From Brevundimonas mediterranea (GTDB lineage Bacteria > Pseudomonadota > Alphaproteobacteria > Caulobacterales > Caulobacteraceae): DNA of 64,000 nt. The translations under genes and the position numbers were made by a program. Numbering within the stretch: the first letter of the stretch is position 1; each line of letters begins with the position of its first letter. Positions 26,988 through 38,239 of the stretch are shown here, in pieces. The notes beneath the pieces were generated by a model. That model was not told the DNA's origin. It worked only from the letters and a program-made list of their open reading frames with translations, and did not search any database. Location: positions 682,001 through 746,000 of the forward strand of contig NZ_CP048751.1 in NCBI RefSeq assembly GCF_011064825.1, written 5' to 3'.

Positions 26988-28065
26988 TCAGGTCCCCAGC
27001 TTCGGCGTCGCCCCGCCCCCGGCGTCGATGGCGTCGAACAGGGCGCGGATCAGCCCTCGCTCTTCCTCGGTGATCTCGGGCTTCCAGACGTCGAAGATCA
27101 ATATCGTCCGGTCTTGGTCGCTGTCGTTCCAGGCCTCATGCTCGATCGTGTCGTCGAACGCCCAGGCCTTGCCTTCCTCCCACTGACGCAGGTCCGACCC
27201 CACCCGGAACCAGGATCCCGGCGGCGCCACAAGCGGCAGGTGGCAGATGAGACGGGTGTTGATCAGGCCGTGATGCGGCGGGATGCGCGCGCGCCGCCAG
27301 TTTCGAGAACAGGATCGACGGCGACCGCCCGGGAATGATGCTCAGCGGCGCGGCCTCCAGCGCCTTGAGCGTCTGCGGGCACCGCGCGGCGACCTCGGGA
27401 ACCACCGCGCCGTCCTTCCACAGGAAGACCGCGCTCCAGGAGGGGTTTTCCAGCATCCCCGCCTGTCCGCTGCGCGGTCGGTTCGAACGGTCCTCGACAT
27501 AGGGTGCGAACAGGGCGGGTTCCGCCAGAACCGCCTCCAGTTCGGCGCGGATGGCGGGCGCCGCCGCCTCGATCTCCGCCAGCCAGGGCGTATCGGCGCG
27601 GGGCTGGAACTGGACCTGCGGCAGGCCCGGAAACAGATAGAATTTCGGCTGCTGGTGATACAGTGGCTTGCGCCCGGTCAGCAGGTCGAGCGACAGGGCG
27701 AACCGCGCGCTGGACTGGGCTTCGTCAAATCCGCGCGCCTTGATCCCGGCCAGAAGCTCCTCCTCGAACCGGCGCCTCATGTCCGCCAGCGCCTGTTGCA
27801 CCCGCCGCAACTCGCCCTTCAGTTCGGGATCTGCGCCGCGCTGTTGCGCACTCGCCAAGGCCGCGCCGTAAAAGCTCGAGGCGGACCGCGCATCGCCCCG
27901 GGCGGCCAGGGCGTCGCCCTTGAGAATGGCCCCCAGGACATTGCGTCCATCGACACCCAGCACCCGCTCCGCCGCCGCGAGCGCCGCGTCGGAATCTCCG
28001 CCCGCTCTAGCGGACAGGGCGTGCTGAAGAAGGGTCTCCAGAGCGACAGGGGCGTCTGCGTTCAT
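26988..28065 (-). pseudogene. Aspartyl/asparaginyl beta-hydroxylase with N-terminal TPR-like region, frameshifted
   Basis: From ATG 28065 the frame encodes a TPR-like helical N-terminus (about 1-110) and the beginning of an Asp/Asn beta-hydroxylase domain, up to SILFSKLA. The frame then goes off and would end about 60 residues later at 27136. From about 27290 the coherent protein continues in another frame: ARIPPHHGLINTRLICHLPL, then RQWEEGKAWAFDDTIEHEAW, ending at 26988. Between them 11 bases stand where 12 are needed (27285-27297). A single G deletion in a GGC/GCG run explains the break. The reconstructed His-containing motifs are otherwise intact. Confidence 0.85.
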
Positions 28066-28117
28066 GCGCTGCATGAACGACGATCATCGAACCGCCGTCA
28101 AGCAGACAGGGACGCGC

Positions 28118-28300
28118 TCACTCCGGGCGCGCCGCCTGTCCGTTCTCCAGGTCTTCGTCCTCGTCGGCCGTGACCACGCCGCCCGGATCGCGTTGGGCGG
28201 CCAATTCGCGGGCGCCGACGCCCTGACCGTGTTCGATGGCGAGATTGGCTTCGACCTCGTTGGTTTCGAAGATGGGTGTTTCGTCGTCGCGGTCAGCCAT
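28118..28300 (-). CDS. Small acidic hypothetical protein
   Basis: A 60-residue product, rich in Asp/Glu, beginning MADRDDETPIFETNEVEANL and ending in DEDEDLENGQAARPE. The ATG at 28300 is chosen because GGAG stands six bases upstream, which excludes the longer open frame to 28420. No domain is recognised. Two comparable small acidic or hydrophilic genes sit at 29660-30054 in the same orientation. Confidence 0.5.
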   Translation of the reverse strand: MADRDDETPIFETNEVEANLAIEHGQGVGARELAAQRDPGGVVTADEDEDLENGQAARPE

Positions 28301-28355
28301 GGTCATCTCCAGTTCGTGTGGGCTTGAACAACCGACCACACGACAGGCGGTTCCT

Positions 28356-28748
28356 CTAGCGCCCCAGGAAGGGGTCCAGACTGGCGCGCGACAAGGGACG
28401 AAAGACCAGGAACCGCCCATCGACCGTCAGGGTCACCTCGTGCGCCTGCGGCCGCTGCAGCAGCGCCGGATCGTCCAGCGACACGGCGCGACCCGAAGCA
28501 ATATGTCGCGCGTCCAGGGCGGGCGTGATCGGCCTGCCGTTCGCCGCGGCCAGGGCCGACAGAAAGCGGCGCACCTCCAACGCCTGCTGCTCGGGCGTCA
28601 GCGCCTGGCGAACGCGCGCCCAGGCGTCCTGCGACGGCTGGGTGAGAACGACGGTCGCTCCACTTGTCTGGGCGTGGCCCACGCCTGCGACGGCCGATGC
28701 GGCCATGGCGGTCAGGCAGAAAATCCAGCGTCCGGCGGCGTTCGTCAT
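28356..28748 (-). CDS. Secreted hypothetical protein
   Basis: A 130-residue product with a signal peptide (WIFCLTAMAASAVAGVGHAQ). The mature part has helical QDAWARVRQALTPEQQALEV and a C-terminal half that may form strands (EVTLTVDGRFLVFRPLSR). No known domain is recognised. The ATG at 28748 places the hydrophobic stretch correctly. It is divergent from the membrane protein gene at 28872. Confidence 0.6.
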   Translation of the reverse strand: MTNAAGRWIFCLTAMAASAVAGVGHAQTSGATVVLTQPSQDAWARVRQALTPEQQALEVRRFLSALAAANGRPITPALDARHIASGRAVSLDDPALLQRPQAHEVTLTVDGRFLVFRPLSRASLDPFLGR

Positions 28749-28871
28749 GCCCGATGACAAGCAGCACAGAGGGCGTGGCGCAGGCAAGCTTCACTTTTCA
28801 CGTTGCAACGGTGAACCTTACCACCGTCCGGCGCGTACATTCCACCTGAACACCGTCGTATCGGAATCCGC

Positions 28872-29663
28872 ATGTCCTCGATCCTTCGTCCCACGCCCGC
28901 CCAGCGGACCCGCCGACTGGTGGTGCTGGCCGCCGCCGTCTTCGCCATCGTGGTCCCGCTGGTCCAGAACCTGGCTGGCCTGGGCCTGACCCAGGCCGAG
29001 TTCGCTGCGGATGGAAACAGCACCTTGCGGGTCGCCGGCTACGCCTTCTCGATCTGGGGCCTGATCTATCTGGGCGTCCTGGCCTACGCCGTCCGCCAGG
29101 TCCTGCCCCAGACCGGCGAGAGCCCTCTGATCAACCGGATGGGCTGGCCGTCGGCCGTGGCCTTCTTCGGCATCGGCATGTGGATCGTCGTCGCCGCCCT
29201 GAACCTGAAGGCGGCCAGCGTCATCGTCATCTTCGCTTCGTTGATCGCCCTGCTCGCGCCGCTGGTGGCCTATTCGGGCTCCATACGCGCGCTCAGCCGA
29301 ACGGATCGCGACCGACTGCTGCTGGTCTGGCCCCTGGCGGCGCTCGCGGGCTGGCTGACAGTGGCCGCGCCGCTGAACCTGATCACCACCCTGACCGCCT
29401 TCGAGGCCCTGTCGACGGCGTTGTCGCCAAGCGCCTGGGCCATCCTGGCCATCATCGTGACCACCGGCGTCGCCCTGGCGGTGACCGCCAGCCTGCGGAC
29501 CCTCGCCTATCCCCTGCCCACAGCCTGGGGCCTGCTGGGCGCCTTCGTCGCCGAACAGACCGACAAGCCCGCCGTCGCCTTCACCGCCCTGGCCGGCGCC
29601 ATCGTCCTGCTGGTCGGCGGGGTGCTGCTGGCCTTCCGGCTGAAGCCGGGGGTCGAGCGTTAG
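28872..29663 (+). CDS. Multi-pass membrane protein, TspO/MBR-like
   Basis: A 263-residue protein with about seven hydrophobic segments. The stretch YAFSIWGLIYLGVLAYAVRQ is typical of larger tryptophan-rich sensory protein (TspO/MBR)-like proteins of alphaproteobacteria. The standard TspO length is about 160 residues, so this belongs to the longer variant. Its role is unclear (porphyrin or stress-related signalling in true TspO). It overlaps the convergent gene at 29660 by four bases. Confidence 0.7.
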   Translation: MSSILRPTPAQRTRRLVVLAAAVFAIVVPLVQNLAGLGLTQAEFAADGNSTLRVAGYAFSIWGLIYLGVLAYAVRQVLPQTGESPLINRMGWPSAVAFFGIGMWIVVAALNLKAASVIVIFASLIALLAPLVAYSGSIRALSRTDRDRLLLVWPLAALAGWLTVAAPLNLITTLTAFEALSTALSPSAWAILAIIVTTGVALAVTASLRTLAYPLPTAWGLLGAFVAEQTDKPAVAFTALAGAIVLLVGGVLLAFRLKPGVER

Positions 29664-29911
29664 GGCTTCTTGCCGGGCGTCACGGGCGTATCAATCGCCG
29701 CATCTTCCCCGGCGCCGACGTCAAAGGCGCCGGCCTCCTGAAAGCCGACGCTGCCGATTCCGGTCGCCTGTCCGGTCAGCCGCTGCCGACGGCTGATCAT
29801 CGCCTGCTCGGGCGCGGCCTTGTCCATCTCGCGCGTCATGGCGGGATCATTGGACCGATCCATCTGCTGGCCGGTGGCCGGCGTGACCTTTGTCGAGGGG
29901 GTGGAGGACAT
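29660..29911 (-). CDS. Small hydrophilic hypothetical protein
   Basis: An 83-residue, polar and probably disordered product (MSSTPSTKVTPATGQQMDRS; C-terminus VTPGKKP). No domain is recognised. Its ATG overlaps the stop of the upstream small gene at 29911 (TGATG), supporting a real two-gene unit. Confidence 0.5.
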   Translation of the reverse strand: MSSTPSTKVTPATGQQMDRSNDPAMTREMDKAAPEQAMISRRQRLTGQATGIGSVGFQEAGAFDVGAGEDAAIDTPVTPGKKP

Positions 29912-30054
29912 CAGATGCCCTCCCCCTCGTCTTTGACTTCGGCTTCGTTCTGGGCCTGCTCGGCCATGGCCGAGGCGCCGGCGTCGTCGGCCGCAATCTC
30001 GGGCAAGTCTTCATCTTCAGGGGTCGCGGCGGGGTCGATGGGGGTGTCGGTCAT
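29911..30054 (-). CDS. Very small acidic protein
   Basis: A 47-codon frame (MTDTPIDPAATPEDEDLPEI..., ending in KDEGEGI). About a third of its residues are Asp or Glu. A GGAG lies about 8 bases upstream of the ATG, and the stop overlaps the next start by one base. Function unknown; no membrane segment or metal motif is seen. Confidence 0.5.
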   Translation of the reverse strand: MTDTPIDPAATPEDEDLPEIAADDAGASAMAEQAQNEAEVKDEGEGI

Positions 30055-30113
30055 GGTGAACTCCGTGTTGCTACACACGAAATGACGCCCAGCCTCTGGA
30101 CGTTCCCCCCTAC

Positions 30114-30503
30114 TCAGATCGTGATCGCCACGTCCGTCTTCGAAAAGTCTTCGCCCTTGAACAGCAGGGGCTCGCTGCTGCTCAGGCTCAGCGCATAGGC
30201 GAAACAGTCGCCATAGTTCAGCCGCGCCGGACGCCGCCCCTTGCCGAACCGCACCATGGCCTCGCAGGCGATCCGCATCTGCGCCTGATCGACCGGGACC
30301 AGATCCAGCCGGTACTCCTGTTCAAGACGATCCAGCACGGGCCGGGCGTCCACGCCGAGCCGGGACGTCAGCACCGCCGCCAGTTCCGCCCAGGTCGCGA
30401 CACTGACCCGGCGCGTCGTCGCCGAACGGATCCGTTCGTCGAACGCGGCCGCTTCCGGCTCTCTCAGAACAATGGCGACGAAGGCCGAGGTGTCGACGAC
30501 CAT
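30114..30503 (-). CDS. vapC: VapC-type PIN-domain toxin
   Basis: A 129-residue PIN-domain ribonuclease. Acidic residues lie at [17 protein letters not shown] (Asp4), in the central WAELAA and in RLNYGDCFAYALS. These match the Mg-binding set of VapC toxins, which cleave tRNA or rRNA. It starts at the last base of the antitoxin stop, giving tight coupling. Confidence 0.93.
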   Translation of the reverse strand: MVVDTSAFVAIVLREPEAAAFDERIRSATTRRVSVATWAELAAVLTSRLGVDARPVLDRLEQEYRLDLVPVDQAQMRIACEAMVRFGKGRRPARLNYGDCFAYALSLSSSEPLLFKGEDFSKTDVAITI

Positions 30504-30763
30504 CAGCGCGGCAGACCGTGCTCGTCGTACATTTCGTCGTCGACTTCCTGAAGAGAGCGACCGTCGCCGGGCGGCAGGGTCCGCAGATAGGCGAACAAGG
30601 CCTCGCGCTTGCTCGCCCGCTCCGCCGCGCCCTCTTCGGCGGTCAGTTCCTTCCAGGTCTTGTCCAGGGCGATGTCGATGGCCTCGGTCAGACTGACCCC
30701 CAGCCGCTCGGCGACGGCGCGCGCCTTGCGCTCCGTCTCGGCGCGCTTGATGCTGAGGCCCAT
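30503..30763 (-). CDS. vapB: VapB-type antitoxin (Rv0623/PSK family)
   Basis: An 86-residue protein with a ribbon-helix-helix-like N-terminus ([35 protein letters not shown]) as in the VapB group that pairs with PIN toxins. The C-terminal acidic part should wrap the toxin. The ATG at 30763 is chosen because MGLSIK is the family start; the longer frame to 30832 crosses the operator region. Confidence 0.9.
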   Translation of the reverse strand: MGLSIKRAETERKARAVAERLGVSLTEAIDIALDKTWKELTAEEGAAERASKREALFAYLRTLPPGDGRSLQEVDDEMYDEHGLPR

Positions 30764-30791
30764 TCTAGAACTCCCAAAATACTGTCTAGAA
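30763..30791. promoter_or_regulatory. Candidate VapBC operator with paired TCTAGAA sites
   Basis: TTCTAGAA (30763-30770, a perfect 8-bp palindrome) and TCTAGAA (30785-30791) stand 22 bases apart, overlapping the vapB start codon. XbaI-type TCTAGA is rare in such G+C-rich DNA. Paired ribbon-helix-helix sites at the promoter are typical of VapB autoregulation. The site also lies about 40 bases upstream of purL on the other strand. Confidence 0.55.
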
Positions 30792-30830
30792 TATAGCCTA
30801 TCGGCCCATCTGCGGCTAGAAGCCCCGCCC

Positions 30831-33043
<2,213 letters not shown>

Positions 33044-33047
<4 letters not shown>

Positions 33048-33397
33048 TCCGCGCCGCCCCGCCGATCGCGCTGCTCCTCGTGCTAGGGGCCTGCGACGGC
33101 GGCGGCGATCCGGTGCAGCAGGCGCTGCGTGAAGCGTCGGCCGCCAACCAGGCGGCTGCGACCCGCACCACGGCCGAAATGCAGGCGGCGGCCCAGACCG
33201 CGGATCAGACTGCGGATCAGGCCTATGTCGCCAAGATGATCGCCAACCACGAAAGCGCCGTCGCCACGGCCCGGGTCGCTCTGCGCGACAGCCGCGATCC
33301 GGAAATCCGGCGCATGGCCCAGAGCGTCGTGGATGCCCAGACGCGCGAGATCGCCGAGCTGAAGGCCTGGGCGCCGACCGTCGCTCCGGCGAACTGA
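33044..33397 (+). CDS. DUF305-like lipoprotein
   Basis: A 117-residue product with a short lipoprotein signal ([15 protein letters not shown], lipobox LGAC). A Gln/Ala/Thr-rich linker with a QTADQTADQ repeat follows. The C-terminal helical segment [20 protein letters not shown] resembles DUF305, whose members carry a Met/His pattern and are periplasmic, sometimes copper-related. Here only one His follows MIANHE, so metal binding is uncertain. It is coupled to purL through ATGA. Confidence 0.7.
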
Positions 33398-33399
33398 GC

Positions 33400-33903
33400 A
33401 TGGCTAAGGGATCCTATCTCGGCGGCGGAAAACGGGCGGGTTCCCCCAAAGCCAAAGCGACGCCGACTGGACGCTCTCGGGAGCGGACGCCGGAGCGGCC
33501 TGTCGGACGCTCGCAGTCCAAGCCTTCACAGATCACCAGAGACGAACTGAAACACTTCGCCTTTCGTGATCGATCCAAGGAGGCGTTCCTGGATGAGCTC
33601 GACCCTCTGCTCCGTGCCTGTTTCAAGAGCGGCTTCACCAGGCCCAACGAGGTCGCCGGCCTGCTGAACAAGGCGGGAAAGAAAACCGCCTGCGGCCAAC
33701 CGTGGACGCCTCACCTTGTCTGGGGTCTTCAACGCTTTCTGTTCGAGCGGCGCGAAAAGAAGAGGGCGTCTCAAACGGCTCCAGCGGCGCCGTCGGCCCC
33801 TGTTTCGAAGCCCGCGACCTCAAGCCAACGCGCGAAGGATCTGGCCGCTGAAGACATGGCGCGACTGCTGGGCGCCATCGACAGGACGTCGCCTTCTCGT
33901 TGA
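33400..33903 (+). CDS. Hypothetical basic protein
   Basis: A 167-residue product with a disordered, Arg/Lys/Pro-rich N-terminus (about 1-45). A compact central region follows (SGFTRPNEVAGLLNKAGKKT, then ACGQPWTPHLVWGLQRFLFE), then an Ala/Pro-rich tail. The central motif recalls the short 'LN..G..T..G..W' helix-turn segment seen in serine recombinases, but no catalytic domain is present. Composition is somewhat less G+C-rich than its neighbours. Function unknown. Confidence 0.5.
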   Translation: MAKGSYLGGGKRAGSPKAKATPTGRSRERTPERPVGRSQSKPSQITRDELKHFAFRDRSKEAFLDELDPLLRACFKSGFTRPNEVAGLLNKAGKKTACGQPWTPHLVWGLQRFLFERREKKRASQTAPAAPSAPVSKPATSSQRAKDLAAEDMARLLGAIDRTSPSR

Positions 33904-34000
33904 CGTCGTGCTGGTCCACTATGCTTCATGAACGCACGCACCAGATCGAGCGTTTACGGACCCGCGCCTGGCTGACGGGCGATTTGCATAGGAGCGTCTT

Positions 34001-35389
34001 ATGGACGCGACGACGGCCGACACCATCTTCCGCCCCGCCATACCGCCTCGACGGACGGGCAAGCCCCTGTCGCTGCTGCCCTTCCTCTGGATCAGTTGGC
34101 GCGACCCCCTCCGTATGTGGTCCGAGCGGCACTTCACCGAGCCGCAACTGCACGGCAACAGCGCCTTCGGCGAGATCCTGGTGGTCAGCCACCCCGAGGG
34201 CGTCCGCCACGTCCTGACCGAGAACGCCGCCAACTATGAAAAGGGCGACCTGCAACGCCGCGTCCTGGGGCCCATGCTGGCCGAGGGCCTGCTGCTGACC
34301 GAGGGCGACGTCTGGCGCCGCGCCCGCCGCATCCTGGCCCCCCTGTTCACCCCGGCCAAGATGGCGACCCTGAACGCCCGCATGGCCGAGGTCTGCCAGG
34401 CCCGCGTCGCCGGCTGGTCCCTGTCGCCGCGCGGGCGGGTGCTGGACATCGACTCCGAAATGTCCGGCCTGACCTTCGACATCCTGTCCGCCACCATGTT
34501 CTCGGACGAGTTGGGCGGCGAGGCGCGCGGCTTCGAGCGCGCCCTGAACCAGTTCCTGGCCAATGGCGCCCGCATTGATCCGCTGGACGTCCTGGGCGCG
34601 CCGGACTGGGCCCCGCGCCTGGGCCGCCTGGCCAGTTTCCGCTCGGCCCGCTTCTTCGAACAGCGCGTCACCAAACTGGTCGAGGCCCGCCGCGCCCGCA
34701 TCGAATCCGGCGACGCCCCGCCCGAGGACCTGCTCAGCGCCCTGCTGCTGGCCCGCGACGAGAACGGCGGCCCCGGCTTGAGCGACGAAGAGGTCGCCGC
34801 CAACATCCTGACCTTCATCCTGGCGGGGCACGAGACCACGGCCCGCGCCCTGGGCTGGACCCTGCACCTGCTGTCGCGCCAGCCCGAATACCTGGCCCGC
34901 CTGCAAACCGAGGCCGACGCCTTCGACGTCTCCGACCCCAAATGGGCCGACGCCCTGCCCTGGACCCGCGCCGTTCTGGACGAGACCATGCGCCTGTTCC
35001 CGCCCGCCCCGACCATGGCCCGCAAGGCCCTGGCCGACGACGAGATCGGCGGCCAGCCGATCAAGGCCGGCGCCACCGTCATCATCTCGCCGTGGATCCT
35101 GCAGCGCCACAGCCTGCTGTGGGACGACCCCGACGCCTTCAGGCCGGAACGCTTCCTGCCGCAGAACCGCAAGTCCATCGACCGCTACGCCTACATCCCC
35201 TTCAGCGCCGGTCCCCGCGTCTGCATCGGCGCCGCCTTCGCCATCCAGGAGGCGGTGATCGCCCTGGCCTCCATCCTGCGCGCCGCCGAGATCGAGCCCG
35301 TCACGATGATCGAACCCCGGCCGGTGCATCAGATCACCCTTCGCAGCCGCGAGGCGATGCGGTTGCGGCTGCGGGCGCGCAGACGCTGA
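34001..35389 (+). CDS. Cytochrome P450
   Basis: A 462-residue soluble P450 monooxygenase. The I-helix motif is ILAGHETTARALGW, the K-helix is DETMRLFPPAPT (ExxR) and the heme loop is PFSAGPRVCIGAAFA with the axial Cys. No redox partner gene is adjacent. The substrate is unknown, though it resembles CYP families acting on fatty or hydrophobic compounds. The ATG at 34001 follows TAGGAGCG by six bases. Confidence 0.95.
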   Translation: MDATTADTIFRPAIPPRRTGKPLSLLPFLWISWRDPLRMWSERHFTEPQLHGNSAFGEILVVSHPEGVRHVLTENAANYEKGDLQRRVLGPMLAEGLLLTEGDVWRRARRILAPLFTPAKMATLNARMAEVCQARVAGWSLSPRGRVLDIDSEMSGLTFDILSATMFSDELGGEARGFERALNQFLANGARIDPLDVLGAPDWAPRLGRLASFRSARFFEQRVTKLVEARRARIESGDAPPEDLLSALLLARDENGGPGLSDEEVAANILTFILAGHETTARALGWTLHLLSRQPEYLARLQTEADAFDVSDPKWADALPWTRAVLDETMRLFPPAPTMARKALADDEIGGQPIKAGATVIISPWILQRHSLLWDDPDAFRPERFLPQNRKSIDRYAYIPFSAGPRVCIGAAFAIQEAVIALASILRAAEIEPVTMIEPRPVHQITLRSREAMRLRLRARRR

Positions 35390-35547
35390 CGATTTCGGCG
35401 ACGGATTTCCCGACCTGGAGCGTTTGACAGTCGGTCTCGCCGATCAGGCGAGCCCTCGCTGGCTAATTATCTCCGGGGATCATCGCGCTGCGCACCGCCA
35501 TTCTGCTGCCTCCGGGCTCGCTCTTCTCCGAGGCCCGCCCCAACTCC

Positions 35548-36567
35548 ATGGAGACGGTCGTGCGCACTCTCGCCCTCTTCAACGGAGACGCAGACACGCG
35601 AATTTTCTGCCTGGAGGGCGCCCTGGATCATAATGCGCCGGGCATGGTGACCACCCTGCCGCGCCGCAATACACAGCAAGGTCTCATCGACGCCTTGCGC
35701 GATTTCGGGCCGGATCTGATCGAACACCACCAGCAGGTGAAACAGGCCCTGTCCGTATCGTCACGCTTCCCCCAGGCCGTCCATGTTCTTTATCGGCATA
35801 ATGCGCTGAAGCCTGCGCGCCATCGGATCGACCGTTGGCGCTACGCGGCCCGATATGGCCGAATGGACGGCTTCATCTTCGTCAGCGCCGCCGAGCGGAA
35901 CGCCTTCGCCCGCACCTATCCCCGCCTGGCCGACCGCGCCTACGCCCTGCCCAACCCCATCGACGCGGCCGCCTGGTTCGCCTCACCCGACGACCGGCAG
36001 CGGGTGATCGCCTTCGCCGGTCGGGCCATGCCGGAGAAGGGTCTGGACGTCCTGTGCGCCGCCCTGCCCGCCGTACTCGACGCCCACCCCGACTGGCGTG
36101 CGGTGCTGATGCTGAACGACTGGGACAGGCACGCCGCCTGGGCCGGGCCCCACCTCGCCCCGCTTGAGCGATACGGCGCCCGGGTCGCCGTCCTGCATTC
36201 GGCGCCGCTGTCGGAGGTGCGCGACATCATGAAGACCGCCGCCATCGCCCTGACCCCCTCGGTCTGGGACGAACCCTTCGGCCTGACGGCGGTCGAGGCC
36301 CATGCGGCGGGCGCGGCCCTGATCTCGTCCGGCCGGGGCGGCCTGCGCGAGGCCAGCGGCGACCACGCCCTCTATGTCGACGAGATCACGCCCGAAAGCC
36401 TGGCCGAGGCGATGGAGCGCCTGATCCGCAACCCGGATGAACGCACAGCCCTGGCCCGCGCCGGACAGCGTCATGTGATGGACGTCCACTCACCCCGACA
36501 ACGGTCCGCCGAACTGAAGCAGATCCGCAAGGCGGTCGTCCTGTCGGGACGTCGCCTCGCCGCCTGA
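35548..36567 (+). CDS. Glycosyltransferase family 4-like protein, true start unclear
   Basis: From the first ATG (35548) the product is 339 residues. It has a GT-B C-terminal domain with FAGRAMPEKGLDVLCAAL, TPSVWDEPFGLTAVEAHAAG and a donor-site Glu. The open frame extends upstream to 35467, and the extra residues (ALRTAILLPPGSLFSEARPN) look like the first beta-strand of the family. No ATG, GTG or TTG is available there. Translation may begin at a rare ATC or ATT near 35479, or the original start codon may be mutated or misread. It probably builds a surface polysaccharide. Confidence 0.8.
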   Translation: METVVRTLALFNGDADTRIFCLEGALDHNAPGMVTTLPRRNTQQGLIDALRDFGPDLIEHHQQVKQALSVSSRFPQAVHVLYRHNALKPARHRIDRWRYAARYGRMDGFIFVSAAERNAFARTYPRLADRAYALPNPIDAAAWFASPDDRQRVIAFAGRAMPEKGLDVLCAALPAVLDAHPDWRAVLMLNDWDRHAAWAGPHLAPLERYGARVAVLHSAPLSEVRDIMKTAAIALTPSVWDEPFGLTAVEAHAAGAALISSGRGGLREASGDHALYVDEITPESLAEAMERLIRNPDERTALARAGQRHVMDVHSPRQRSAELKQIRKAVVLSGRRLAA

Positions 36568-36665
36568 CGCCCAAGGCGGCGTGCCGAGCCCCGGCGGATG
36601 CGGATACGGCTGGAAAATCTGTCACATCGCGGCGATAGAGCCGGGCTCCAGTTCGGGGATTTTCG

Positions 36666-38231
36666 ATGACCACGCTCGCCCTCTCCCGCCGGTCCATGCT
36701 CGCCGCCTTCGGGGGCGGCCTGGCCCTGTCGAACACCGGCCCCGCCCTGGCCCAGGCCGTCTTCGACGTGAACCCCTTCCGGCTGGGCGTGACCGCAGGC
36801 GACCCCCTGCCTGACGGCTTCGTCATCTGGACGCGTCTGGCCCCCGACCCTGTCGCCTACGGCTCGGGCATGCCCAAGGCGCCCGTCGCAGTGAAATGGG
36901 AAGTCGCCGCCGACCGCGGCTTCAACACCGTTGTCCGGTCCGGCGAGGCGGTCGCCCGGCCCGAACTGGGTCACTCCGTCCATGTCGAGGTCGAGGGACT
37001 GGAGCCCGCCCGCCTCTATTTCTACCGCTTCCAGTGCGGGACCGAGCGCAGCGGCGTCGGCCGCGCCAAGACCGCCCCCCTGGCCGGCGACGCCGTCTCG
37101 GCCGTCCGCTTCGGCGTCGCCGGCTGCCAGGCCTATGAGAGCGGCTACTACACCGCCCACCGCAAGATGGCGGAAGAGGATCTGGATTTCATCTTCTGCT
37201 ACGGCGACTACATCTACGAAGGCCGGGGCAACCCGATCTACCAGTCGGGTTCAGGCCCGCAGGACAACACCCGCGTCCACCTGGGCGGCGAGATCTACAG
37301 CCTCGACGACTATCGCCGCCGCTACTCCCAGTACACGATGGACACGGATCTTCAGGCCTCGCGCGCCTCGGCGGCCTGGTTCTGCACCTATGACGACCAT
37401 GAGGTCGACAACAACTGGGTCGGCGACATCGATCAGGACGGCGCGCCGCCTGAAGTCTTCCTGCTGCGTCGCGCCGCCGCCATGCAGGCCTTCTACGAAT
37501 TCATGCCGATGCGGAAGTCGGCCTTCCCGCGCGGCGCGGGCATGCAGGCCTATCGCCGGGCCCAGTACGGCGACCTGCTGGACATCGCCTTCCTCGACAC
37601 CCGCCAGTACCGCACGGACCAGCCCTGCGGCGACCGCTACAACGCCACCTGCCCCGGCATAGAGGCGACGACGGCCCAGGTGCTGGGCGACGCCCAGGAG
37701 GCCTGGCTGCTGACCAATCTCGACCGCTCGAAGGCGCGCTGGAAAGCCCTGGCCCAGCAGGTCATGATGATGGACCTGAACCGCAACACCTCGGGCGGCC
37801 AAGGGGTCAACACCGACAGCTGGGCCGGCTATCGCGTGCCCCGCAACCGCCTGCTGCGCCACATCCGCGACCGCCGCATCGACAATGTCGTGGTCCTGAC
37901 CGGCGACGAGCATCAGAACTACGCCGGCGGCCTGTGGCTGGACGGCAGCCAGCCCGAGGGCGCCCCCATCGCCGTCGAATTCGTCGGCACCTCGATCAGC
38001 TCCGGCGGCGACGGCTCGGACCGCGGCTCCGACTACGACCGCTTCCTCTCGGCCAATCCCCAGCTGAAGTTCCGCAACACCCAGCGCGGCTATCTGATCT
38101 GCGAGGCGACCCCGAACCTCTGGACCACCCAGTTCAAGGTCCTGGACAAGGTCTCGACCCGCTCCGGCGCGCTGACGACCCGTCAGACCTTCGCGGTCGA
38201 GGCGGGCTCGAACACCCTGACCACGGCGTGA
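36666..38231 (+). CDS. phoD: PhoD-family alkaline phosphatase/phosphodiesterase
   Basis: A 521-residue secreted metallophosphatase. It has a twin-arginine signal (LSRRSMLAAFGGGLALSNTG), an N-terminal PhoD beta-sandwich (FRLGVTAGDPLPDGFVIWTR) and a catalytic domain with FCYGDYIYEGRG, DDHEVDNNWVG and VLTGDEHQNYAGG metal-site motifs. PhoD enzymes use Ca and Fe to release phosphate from mono- and diesters. It is exported folded by Tat. No Pho box was identified. Confidence 0.93.
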   Translation: MTTLALSRRSMLAAFGGGLALSNTGPALAQAVFDVNPFRLGVTAGDPLPDGFVIWTRLAPDPVAYGSGMPKAPVAVKWEVAADRGFNTVVRSGEAVARPELGHSVHVEVEGLEPARLYFYRFQCGTERSGVGRAKTAPLAGDAVSAVRFGVAGCQAYESGYYTAHRKMAEEDLDFIFCYGDYIYEGRGNPIYQSGSGPQDNTRVHLGGEIYSLDDYRRRYSQYTMDTDLQASRASAAWFCTYDDHEVDNNWVGDIDQDGAPPEVFLLRRAAAMQAFYEFMPMRKSAFPRGAGMQAYRRAQYGDLLDIAFLDTRQYRTDQPCGDRYNATCPGIEATTAQVLGDAQEAWLLTNLDRSKARWKALAQQVMMMDLNRNTSGGQGVNTDSWAGYRVPRNRLLRHIRDRRIDNVVVLTGDEHQNYAGGLWLDGSQPEGAPIAVEFVGTSISSGGDGSDRGSDYDRFLSANPQLKFRNTQRGYLICEATPNLWTTQFKVLDKVSTRSGALTTRQTFAVEAGSNTLTTA

Positions 38232-38239
38232 TGACCTCG

